Shown one piece after another: positions 1-6,099 of a stretch of DNA of 6,302 nt. A program made the translations under genes and the position numbers. Each line of letters opens with the position of its first letter. Position 1 is the first letter of the stretch. This stretch comes from an uncultured Anaerolineae bacterium. GTDB taxonomy: Bacteria; Chloroflexota; Anaerolineae; Anaerolineales; UBA4823. The stretch is taken from assembly GCA_937129505.1 (NCBI GenBank), contig CAKZNJ010000546.1:1-6302 (forward strand), read 5' to 3'. Under the pieces are notes generated by a model that saw nothing but the letters and a program-made list of their open reading frames with translations, made no database searches and was not told the DNA's origin.

Positions 1-316
1 CGCAGCTGGTTTGGCGTTGTTTTCGGAAGGAGATACGATTGCTGAAGGAATTAAAATAAAATATCCCTTAAGAGGAGATGCAGTTCTGCGAGCTGTGCAG
101 CAAAGCGGAGGCACTTTCTTCGTTGTTGATGAAGAGGAGATTCTAGTTGGGATGAACAAAGCTGCTCAGATGGGATTCTTGATAGAGGCAACCTCTGCTG
201 TTGTGTTCGCAGTACTTGCAAAATACGCTCAATCGCTGACACAACCTTTGATCGCCATCTTGACGGGTTCAGGTTATAAATCGCTGGAGAAATATGGTGC
301 ACAATCTTCCCATTAA
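1..316 (+). CDS. thrC: Threonine synthase-like PLP-dependent enzyme, C-terminal part (5' end outside window)
   Basis: The frame is open from the left edge (first whole codon at base 2) to a TAA at 314-316, giving about 104 residues of a C-terminus. The apparent TTG start at 11 is only an internal codon, since there is no stop upstream. The segment reads like the end of a fold-type II PLP enzyme of the threonine synthase family. It has the TIAEGI stretch followed by PLRGDAVLRAV, an acidic VDEEEI helix start, the GFLIEATSA segment (usually G-x-x-x-EPTSA), and the LTGSGYK loop near the end, which in this family lies close to the PLP phosphate/pyridine side. Threonine synthase converts O-phosphohomoserine to threonine in the cytoplasm. 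The PLP-binding lysine and the substrate-specific part lie outside the window, so a related threonine dehydratase-like or unassigned PLP enzyme cannot be excluded. It overlaps rnc by about 23 bp and is probably co-transcribed with it. Confidence 0.68.
   Translation, partial: AAGLALFSEGDTIAEGIKIKYPLRGDAVLRAVQQSGGTFFVVDEEEILVGMNKAAQMGFLIEATSAVVFAVLAKYAQSLTQPLIAILTGSGYKSLEKYGAQSSH
286..290 (+). promoter_or_regulatory. Ribosome binding site of rnc, inside the end of the upstream gene
   Basis: GGAGA at 286-290 is the only purine-rich Shine-Dalgarno-like run before rnc. It lies 3 nt from the ATG at 294 and 6 nt from the GTG at 297. The spacing suits GTG 297 better, so the true start may be one codon downstream of the ATG. 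The site lies within the coding sequence of the upstream gene, so ribosomes finishing that gene would expose or feed it. Confidence 0.5.
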
Positions 317-962
317 AGATGAGTATTTATTAAAAAGAGCTTTAACGCATCGTTCGTACTTAAATGAGCATAGTGAAGTCATTGAAGATAATGAAAGATT
401 AGAATTTCTAGGAGATTCGGTTTTAGATTTTTTTGTCGCCGATTGGATTTATCATCATTTTCCTGAAATGGCCGAGGGGGATTTGACCAAACTTCGCTCG
501 GCATTGGTAAAAACAGAGCAATTGGCAGAATTTGCTAGGCAACTCGGACTAGGGGCAATGATGCGCCTTGGAAAGGGAGAATCCGAATCGGGAGGACGAG
601 ACCGAGCTAATTTGCTCTGCGCAACCTTTGAAGCAGTGGTCGGAGCGATTTATTTAGATGGAGGCATAGAAGCAGTTCAAGCGTTTCTCAAGCCTATCGT
701 TCATAAAGCAGCCGAAGAGATCATCGCCCAGAGTAAAGAAAGAGAACCCAAAAGTGTACTGCAAGAGTGGGCTCAGTCCAATGGATATGGTCCACCTTCC
801 TACCGAACGATCTCTGTACGAGGGCCTGAGCATGCGAAGACATTTGAAGTAGAAGTCTACATTGGAAACCGCTGTTTTGGACGGGGAGAGGGACCGAACA
901 AACGAATGGCATCAAAAAATGCAGCCAAAACGGCGCTGAAATCCTTGGGTTTGGATAAATGA
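294..962 (+). CDS. rnc: Ribonuclease III
   Basis: This cytoplasmic endonuclease cuts double-stranded RNA, mainly rRNA precursors and structured mRNAs. At 222 residues it has normal length. The N-terminal endonuclease domain (about 1-145) carries RALTHRSYLNEH (15-26) and the family signature NERLEFLGDSVLDF (33-46). E34 and D41 match E. coli E38 and D45, E61 matches E65, and E113 matches E117. The C-terminal double-stranded RNA-binding domain spans about 152-220, beginning KSVLQEWAQ and ending with the KR-x-ASKNAAKTAL helix (203-215). One feature is odd: the conserved Asp three residues before E113 (E. coli D114, within the usual LADxFE) is Ala110 here (LCATFE, codon GCA at 621-623). The start is ATG 294 or GTG 297, since the GGAGA run fits GTG better. 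The gene overlaps its upstream neighbour by about 23 bp and smc by 4 bp, which suggests translational coupling in one operon. Confidence 0.96.
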   Translation: MVHNLPIKDEYLLKRALTHRSYLNEHSEVIEDNERLEFLGDSVLDFFVADWIYHHFPEMAEGDLTKLRSALVKTEQLAEFARQLGLGAMMRLGKGESESGGRDRANLLCATFEAVVGAIYLDGGIEAVQAFLKPIVHKAAEEIIAQSKEREPKSVLQEWAQSNGYGPPSYRTISVRGPEHAKTFEVEVYIGNRCFGRGEGPNKRMASKNAAKTALKSLGLDK

Positions 963-3900
963 GCATGGCTCAACGCCTAAAGTCTTTGGAATTGCAGGGG
1001 TATAAAACCTTTGCAACGAAAACATTGTTTGTTTTTAGCAGTTCTGTCACAGCGATCGTAGGTCCGAATGGATCAGGCAAATCCAACATTGCCGATGCGA
1101 TCCGTTGGGTATTAGGGGAGCAATCCTTTACCTTGTTACGTGGTCGGAAAACGGAGGATATGATCTTTTCTGGCTCGGAACTACGGGCACGGGCAGGGAT
1201 GGCTCATGCGACCATGGTATTCGATAATACCGACCAATGGCTGCCGGTTGAATTTAGTGAAGTAGCGATTACCCGCCGTGCTTATCGAGATGGGCAGAAT
1301 GAATACTTGATTAATGGACAGCGGGTCAGGCTGAAGGATGTCAATGAATTACTCAGCCGTTCTGGCTTATCAGAGCGAACCTATACGGTTATTGGACAGG
1401 GTTTAGTAGATGTTGCTCTGGCTTTGAAAGCGGAGGATCGCCGCCAGTTATTCGAGGAGGCAGCGGGGATTGGTCTCTACCGTGACCGCCGGGAGGAAGC
1501 ATTACGCCGTTTAGACTCAACGAAACGCAATATTGAAAGAGTCTATGACTTGCTCTCTGAGATTGAACCGCGGTTGAACAGCTTAGAAAAGCAGGTTAAA
1601 CGGTTAGAGGAGTATGAACAAATCCGCAGCCTCCTAAAAGCGCTTCTTTTGGACTGGTATGGTTATCATTGGCATCGGGAGCAAAAAGAACTCGTTCTGC
1701 AACGTGATTATGTGAAAAAGCGGGAACAATCCCTTGAGGAAATACGGAAGAAGATCGCTATTAAACAAGAGGAGTTATCTATAACTCGTAGTCAGATATT
1801 AGCTTCTCGGGAACAACTTGCTCAATGGCAACAGCAATATAACCAACTAACTGAAATCCATTATCACAATACTCGACAATTAGCAGTATTACAAGAGCGC
1901 CGCGAATCCTTACGATCGAATCAAATGCTTCTAGAGGCAGAACGAAGTCGTTATTTAGAAGAAGAAGGGTATTTAAGGGATAAAGTTCTGGAAGCTGAGC
2001 TGGAACAAAAAGCTGTTGAGAGCGAATACGAAGAGATCTCAACCAAAGTTCTCTCCACGCGTTCGGAGTATGAGAGGTATCAGCGGGAATATCAGTCAAA
2101 AAAACGAGTTTTGGATGAATTAACTGACGAATTAAACTTTCGCCTTCGCCAAAAAGCGGAAGCCGAGGCAAGACATAATGAATTATCTGGGCGTTTAAAG
2201 CAGAGACAATCTTTGCTTGAAGAGAGACAAACGGAACTCGCCAAGTTGGAAGTGGTGGTTACTGCCAAGAAAAAAGAGCTCGCACTTGCCGAAGAAAAAT
2301 ATAGGCAAGTTTACTCCCACTTTGCTCAAATTCAAATGGAGTTAGAGCGCATTCAAGAGGAGGAGCACAAGCGACAAGAATTGCAACGCGAAAAAATGGA
2401 TTTGCTTGCGAAGCTTGAAGCAGAACGGATGAAGTTAACTACTCAGTTAGCTGTTCTTGACCAAGCGGATCAATCTTTCACGGATTACAATCAGGCAGTA
2501 CAGTTCTTATTTCAAAAAGTCAACCATCCGGCAGTTCGGGGAGTTCTCAGTTCAATGCTCCATATACCGCTTGAGTATGAAGTAGCTGTAGCTGCTTATT
2601 TGGGAGAGTTAGCTGATACGATTATCGTCAACGATTTTTCTGCAGCCGACGCCATTGCGAACCTCCTTGGTGGTGAGAAATTACGGGGAGTGTTATTGCC
2701 ATTAGATGGAAAAAGTACATCTGTTGAGGAAGATGTCCTATCTGACCATCGAGTCATCGGTTGGTTGAAGGATTTAGTGGGAGTAAAAGCGGAATATAAG
2801 CAGATATTGGAGAAGATTTTTTTCCGCGTTCTATTGGTCGAGAATTCCGAAACCGCCCGATCCCTTCAACAAAGCTTACCAAATCCTCCAATTATCGTCA
2901 CCCTAAATGGGGAAATCTATTACCCCCAAGGTTATCTCATTACAGCCGGAAAAATCGAGGCTGGAAAATTGCGTCGGCCGCGTGAAAAAGAAGAATTAAA
3001 GATAGAGATCGGTAAATTAGATAGTCAGCTCACTGAGATTGATGCGGAGATAAAAGAAAATGAAAAGCGAATTCTCCAAGCTCAAGAAACTAGAAAAGAT
3101 ATTGATTTAAAACAAAGATCAGTAAAGGATGAATTGAACGCACTCGAAAGACAGCAGTCTGAGCTTGGTAAAGAGATCGATGAGGGAAGAGTAAGGCATG
3201 AAATCCTGAAGAAGTTGATTCAAGAACTGGAAACAGAGAATCAAGCGTTGCGCGCTGAAATTCAAGACGAAAAGCAAAAGATGAATACCTTGAGTCAGCA
3301 AATCCCTATCCTACAGACGAAGATTCATGAGCAGACTCAGAAGTTGGCAGAGGTGTCAATAGATCAAATTCGGCGTCAAGTTGAACAATGGGAAGCGTAT
3401 TTGAAAGCTGCAGAACGTTCCATGTTTGCTGCGCAGGAAAAAACGCAGGAGCGCTACCGCCAACTGGAATTGACCCAGCAGAATATTCGCCGGCTCGAGA
3501 AGAGGCAGCAAGAAACCCTAGAGCAGCTTGCGGAAATCGAATCCGCCATTACTGAGCTGGAGAATAAGGAAAAGGACGGAATTCAAGAGCAAGCTACCTT
3601 GCTGGCTAAAATTGAACCAACCAAAAAGGAACTAGAGCGTGTTGAGAGTCACTTTGAAACTCTGAACAATGAAATTCAAGAATACCAGCGGATGATGATG
3701 CAACAGGAGCAAGCGTTTGCTCAGCTTCGCATTTCTCTGACCCGCCAACAAGAGCGATTTGATACCCTACGCCGAAAAATCGAAGAGGATTTTGGATTGG
3801 TTGCTTTTGAGTACGAAGATGTTGTTAGCGGTCCACGTCCATTGCCCATAGAAGGAATGGTTGAAACCTTGCCAGTGATTGAACAGATTCAACCGGAACT

Positions 3901-4561
3901 AGAAGAAAATATTAAACGATACCGTCATCAATTGCGCCGCTTAGGCCCGGTTAGCCCGGAGGCAAAAGCAGAGTATGAGCAAGTTAAGCAACGCTATCAG
4001 TTTATGCAGGAGCAAATCGCCGATTTATTGAGAGCAGAAGCGGATATATTGGAGATCCTTCGTCAATTAGATATGACGATTAAACAAGATTTTCTAAAAA
4101 CCTATGAAGCAGTGGCGGAGGAATTTAAAACGATTTTTGGACGTTTGTTCAAGGGTGGAAGTGCAAGACTATTCTTAACCGAAGCAGAAGATCTTACCAA
4201 CGCCGGTATAGAAATTGAAGCGCGTTTGCCTGGGAAAAGGACGCAAGGGTTATCCTTGTTGTCGGGGGGAGAGCGGAGCTTGACCGCCGTTGCTCTGATA
4301 TTTGCCTTGTTGAAAGTCTCACCAACGCCCTTTTGTGTATTAGACGAGGTTGATGCAATGCTCGATGAAGCAAATATCGGACGTTTTCAAGAAGTCCTTA
4401 GAGAACTGAGTCAAAACACACAATTCATCATCGTCACCCATAATCGAAACACCGTTCAGGTAGCAGACATCATCTACGGGGTAACCATGGGACGAGATTC
4501 GACCAGTCAGGTGGTCAGTTTGAAATTGGATGAACTTGACCGAGTCATCGGCTCGGGTTAA
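959..4561 (+). CDS. smc: Chromosome segregation protein SMC
   Basis: This is the ATPase core of the bacterial condensin (SMC-ScpA-ScpB), which compacts and helps separate newly replicated chromosomes. At 1200 residues it is a typical full-length SMC. The N-terminal head has Walker A GPNGSGKS (35-42), the R-loop region LLRGRKTEDMIF (59-70), and the Q-loop GQG with Q147. The first long coiled-coil arm runs about 170-510 (Glu/Gln/Lys/Arg-rich), the hinge about 521-665, and the return arm about 670-1010. The C-terminal head carries the ABC signature LSGGERS (1101-1107), Walker B FCVLDEVD (1125-1132), the D-loop LDEAN (1135-1139) and the H-loop His1161. All ATPase motifs are intact. The hinge glycine motif, normally close to GGxxTGG, is degenerate here (QGYLITAG, 657-664). 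The start is ATG 959, overlapping the rnc stop as ATGA. ATG 965 is an alternative two codons in, and no strong Shine-Dalgarno is visible, which fits translational coupling. scpA and scpB are not in the window, and ftsY does not follow. Confidence 0.97.
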   Translation: MSMAQRLKSLELQGYKTFATKTLFVFSSSVTAIVGPNGSGKSNIADAIRWVLGEQSFTLLRGRKTEDMIFSGSELRARAGMAHATMVFDNTDQWLPVEFSEVAITRRAYRDGQNEYLINGQRVRLKDVNELLSRSGLSERTYTVIGQGLVDVALALKAEDRRQLFEEAAGIGLYRDRREEALRRLDSTKRNIERVYDLLSEIEPRLNSLEKQVKRLEEYEQIRSLLKALLLDWYGYHWHREQKELVLQRDYVKKREQSLEEIRKKIAIKQEELSITRSQILASREQLAQWQQQYNQLTEIHYHNTRQLAVLQERRESLRSNQMLLEAERSRYLEEEGYLRDKVLEAELEQKAVESEYEEISTKVLSTRSEYERYQREYQSKKRVLDELTDELNFRLRQKAEAEARHNELSGRLKQRQSLLEERQTELAKLEVVVTAKKKELALAEEKYRQVYSHFAQIQMELERIQEEEHKRQELQREKMDLLAKLEAERMKLTTQLAVLDQADQSFTDYNQAVQFLFQKVNHPAVRGVLSSMLHIPLEYEVAVAAYLGELADTIIVNDFSAADAIANLLGGEKLRGVLLPLDGKSTSVEEDVLSDHRVIGWLKDLVGVKAEYKQILEKIFFRVLLVENSETARSLQQSLPNPPIIVTLNGEIYYPQGYLITAGKIEAGKLRRPREKEELKIEIGKLDSQLTEIDAEIKENEKRILQAQETRKDIDLKQRSVKDELNALERQQSELGKEIDEGRVRHEILKKLIQELETENQALRAEIQDEKQKMNTLSQQIPILQTKIHEQTQKLAEVSIDQIRRQVEQWEAYLKAAERSMFAAQEKTQERYRQLELTQQNIRRLEKRQQETLEQLAEIESAITELENKEKDGIQEQATLLAKIEPTKKELERVESHFETLNNEIQEYQRMMMQQEQAFAQLRISLTRQQERFDTLRRKIEEDFGLVAFEYEDVVSGPRPLPIEGMVETLPVIEQIQPELEENIKRYRHQLRRLGPVSPEAKAEYEQVKQRYQFMQEQIADLLRAEADILEILRQLDMTIKQDFLKTYEAVAEEFKTIFGRLFKGGSARLFLTEAEDLTNAGIEIEARLPGKRTQGLSLLSGGERSLTAVALIFALLKVSPTPFCVLDEVDAMLDEANIGRFQEVLRELSQNTQFIIVTHNRNTVQVADIIYGVTMGRDSTSQVVSLKLDELDRVIGSG

Positions 4562-4565
4562 AGAT

Positions 4566-4599
4566 AAAAAGCAGGTCAAATCAATGACCTGCCTTTTAG
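4566..4599. terminator. Bidirectional intrinsic terminator between convergent smc and PPIase genes
   Basis: An 8-bp perfect stem GCAGGTCA (4571-4578) / TGACCTGC (4585-4592) encloses a 6-nt loop AATCAA. On the + strand it is followed by CTTTTAG, and on the - strand by TTTTTATCT (complement of 4562-4570). This gives a Rho-independent terminator in both directions, the - strand T-run being slightly better. It starts 9 bp after the smc stop and also lies downstream of the convergent PPIase gene, so it can stop both transcripts. Confidence 0.87.
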
Positions 4600-4604
4600 A
4601 CAGA

Positions 4605-4638
4605 AGCAAATTCCTTTAGGGCTGCACGGTAATTTGCT
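4605..4638. repeat. Inverted repeat just downstream of the PPIase gene
   Basis: AGCAAATT (4605-4612) and AATTTGCT (4631-4638) form a perfect 8-bp inverted repeat around an 18-nt loop. It ends 7 bp from the PPIase stop codon (complement of 4646-4648). In the - strand transcript this hairpin would precede the stronger terminator at 4566-4599. It has no adjacent T-run and is AT-rich, so it is more likely a weak 3' mRNA hairpin than a terminator by itself. It could also be chance. Confidence 0.4.
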
Positions 4639-4645
4639 GTTGAGG

Positions 4646-6022
4646 TTATGGCTGAGCTGAGGTCAAGGCGGAGATAGCTTGTTGAATTTCCGGTGGGATG
4701 GCCGGTTCGGACGGGACACGATTTTGCCAAGTATCATCAATCTTAATTTCGGCCAATTCTCTGAGGCCGGTTAACCATTTCTGGAAGCGCTCGGCTTTGA
4801 GCTGTTCCCACTCGCTGTCGGATAGGCGACGTGTTTCACGGCCTAGTAATTGGATGATGTGATAACCGAATTGGGTCTTGACTGGTTGACTGATTTCGCC
4901 AATTTTCTGAAGCGCATATGCTGCCTCTTCAAACTCAGAAACCATCATGCCGCGATAGAACCAACCGAGGTCACCGCCATTGTCCTTATTGCTTGTGTCG
5001 GTTGAATATTCTGCAGCCAGACTTGTCCAATCTTCGCCTGCGGTAAGTTTGGTTAATACTTCTTGAGCAGTCGATTCATCATCAACTAAGATATGGCGGG
5101 CCCAAATTACTTCTTGCTCAGGGCTTATACCTAGTTCGGAAATGATGATTTCTTGCATTTTCTCATAGAGCAATTGATTGCGAACAATTGCGCGCACATC
5201 CGCTTCGCTGAGTTGAATATCTTCTTGATAGTTCTTCAGCAAATCTTGATATTCAGATTGGAAAGCTTCGTATGTATAGGGGGTAGGGGTAGCCGTGGGT
5301 GCTGAAGTCGGCGTGATGGTTGGGGTTAAGGTAGGCGTTACTGCAGCTTGGGTTTGGGTTGCGGTGAAAATTGCTGTTAAGGAGAAGGTTGGAGTTGATG
5401 TAGGTATGGGTGTTATCGTTGAAGTTGGGGTAGGGGAAACCAGAGCATACTGAGTCGGAGAAAGGGTGGAAGTGGCTATCTCCGGAACTGTAGGAGTAAA
5501 AGTCGGTGTTCCACTGCGGTAATATCCAAAGACCTCTTCGATCTTTTGATCAATTTCTTCCTCACTAATTGTGATGTTCCTTTTCTTCGCTTCCTGTTCC
5601 AGTAATTTGTTCTCTATCATGTTGTCTAGGACTTGTTGTCCAATAAAAGTGGGAGAGAGTTGTTGTTCTAGTTGGCTGAGTTGCGAAGCATAATAAGACA
5701 TAAAGGAAGGGTCATTACCGTATATTTGGGCAAAAAGCTGATAGTTTTGGAGAATAACGCCCATTTGATTGATCACCCGTTGACGGCTGAAGCGCACCAT
5801 CATTTGCCATTCTTTCGTCGTAATTCGTTCACCGTTAACGACAGCAACGGGGCGTAGGTTGCGCAACACCATTTGGTCTAGAATGCCATATCCAACGATC
5901 AAGACAACCAGCGCAATGGCAATGATGCTGCCGATGATGATGAGACGATTCGTACGCCGTTCGCGTTCCAGCCGCGCCTGGTGTTTTTTACTTTGTAGGT
6001 ATAGTTTTGGATTGCGTGCCAT
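4646..6022 (-). CDS. Membrane-anchored parvulin-type peptidyl-prolyl cis-trans isomerase (SurA/PrsA/PpiD-like)
   Basis: This predicted extracytoplasmic folding factor (458 residues) isomerises Xaa-Pro bonds and probably chaperones exported proteins. A basic N-terminus (1-26, many Arg/Lys) precedes one hydrophobic segment at about 27-48. With no lipobox or clear signal-peptidase site, it is probably an N-in, C-out membrane anchor, as in PpiD, rather than a lipoprotein like PrsA. A SurA_N-like region follows (about 56-171: PVAVVNGERITTKEW, then LDNMIENKLLEQEAKKRNI). A Thr/Pro/Ser-rich insert spans 172-248. The chaperone helices resume at about 249-303. The rotamase domain (about 305-395) has ARHILV with His310, GGDLGWF (349-355) and FGYHIIQLLG with His388, the two conserved parvulin histidines. 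A charged and Pro-containing tail ends the protein. The start is ATG 6022, with GAGGA (complement of 6028-6032) 5 nt upstream. It lies downstream of rpsR on the same strand and converges on smc. The exact subfamily is uncertain. Confidence 0.9.
   Translation of the reverse strand: MARNPKLYLQSKKHQARLERERRTNRLIIIGSIIAIALVVLIVGYGILDQMVLRNLRPVAVVNGERITTKEWQMMVRFSRQRVINQMGVILQNYQLFAQIYGNDPSFMSYYASQLSQLEQQLSPTFIGQQVLDNMIENKLLEQEAKKRNITISEEEIDQKIEEVFGYYRSGTPTFTPTVPEIATSTLSPTQYALVSPTPTSTITPIPTSTPTFSLTAIFTATQTQAAVTPTLTPTITPTSAPTATPTPYTYEAFQSEYQDLLKNYQEDIQLSEADVRAIVRNQLLYEKMQEIIISELGISPEQEVIWARHILVDDESTAQEVLTKLTAGEDWTSLAAEYSTDTSNKDNGGDLGWFYRGMMVSEFEEAAYALQKIGEISQPVKTQFGYHIIQLLGRETRRLSDSEWEQLKAERFQKWLTGLRELAEIKIDDTWQNRVPSEPAIPPEIQQAISALTSAQP
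5279..5509 (-). repeat. Thr/Pro/Ser-rich low-complexity segment within the PPIase gene
   Basis: Residues 172-248 of the PPIase consist largely of TPT, SPT, TPTPTS and similar short units, with scattered hydrophobic residues. On the + strand the DNA appears as purine-rich GGT/GGG-biased sequence. The units are imperfect and there is no exact tandem period. It probably forms an extended, disordered linker outside the membrane. The flanking sequence on both sides looks helical and chaperone-like, so the segment looks inserted rather than terminal. Confidence 0.85.
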
Positions 6023-6027
6023 ATAAA

Positions 6028-6032
6028 TCCTC
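6028..6032 (-). promoter_or_regulatory. Ribosome binding site of the PPIase gene
   Basis: On the - strand the run GAGGA (complement of TCCTC at 6028-6032) lies 5 nt before the ATG at 6022. It supports this start codon over later in-frame ATGs such as M51, which would remove the membrane segment. Confidence 0.65.
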
Positions 6033-6042
6033 GTTAAAAGAT

Positions 6043-6086
6043 TTGACCTACGGAAGAGCCAGCAATACCGCCACTCCGCAGGTCAA
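6043..6086 (-). terminator. Hairpin in the rpsR-PPIase spacer, possible terminator or attenuator
   Basis: On the - strand TTGACCTGCGGA (complement of 6075-6086) pairs with TCCGTAGGTCAA (complement of 6043-6054) over 12 bp, with one G-U wobble and a 20-nt loop. On the + strand the same position is an A-C mismatch, so the structure favours the - strand RNA. It is followed by ATCTTTTAAC, a short imperfect T-run. This could end most rpsR transcripts while letting some reach the PPIase gene, or it may only stabilise the rpsR 3' end. It lies immediately before the PPIase ribosome binding site. Confidence 0.55.
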
Positions 6087-6095
6087 TAGGTCAAT
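6080..6095. repeat. Two-copy 8-bp tandem repeat AGGTCAAT
   Basis: AGGTCAAT occurs twice head to tail (6080-6087 and 6088-6095), 4 bp before the rpsR stop codon on the + strand map. The first copy is part of the 12-bp stem at 6043-6086. The second offers an alternative 7-bp pairing (AGGTCAA, 6088-6094) with TTGACCT at 6043-6049. Confidence 0.6.
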
Positions 6096-6099
6096 TGCT

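Noticed and set aside
51..302. Open antisense frame opposite the thrC-like gene
   Set aside because: The + strand protein has clear family motifs, and the antisense product resembles nothing and lacks a start context.
1779..2171. Open antisense frame of about 130 codons inside smc
   Set aside because: It lies opposite the coiled-coil coding region, has no ribosome binding site and no recognisable protein motifs. Low-complexity Glu/Lys/Gln codons on one strand often leave the other strand open.
4340..4609. Open antisense frame over the end of smc
   Set aside because: It runs through the bidirectional terminator and is opposite the highly conserved Walker B and H-loop codons. It looks like a shadow of smc.
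4562..4645. A small gene or non-coding RNA between smc and the PPIase gene
   Set aside because: The 84 bp are accounted for by the terminator hairpin and a second inverted repeat. There is no frame with a start and ribosome site and no promoter.
5279..5325. G-runs on the + strand (GGGGG, GGGG, GGG, GGGG) as a G-quadruplex
   Set aside because: The fourth run is separated by a 22-nt loop, and the runs follow from Pro/Thr codons on the other strand. Evidence for a functional quadruplex is weak.
6043..6095. An S6:S18-binding autoregulatory RNA
   Set aside because: The known S6:S18 leader lies upstream of rpsF. This element is downstream of rpsR and shows no recognisable similarity to it.
6023..6099. 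A sigma-70-type promoter for the PPIase gene using TTGACC at 6081-6086 or 6089-6094 (- strand)
   Set aside because: TTGACC resembles a -35 box, but the only -10-like TATTGC lies at a wrong spacing (13 or 21 nt), and the TTGACC copies are explained by the hairpin and tandem repeat.
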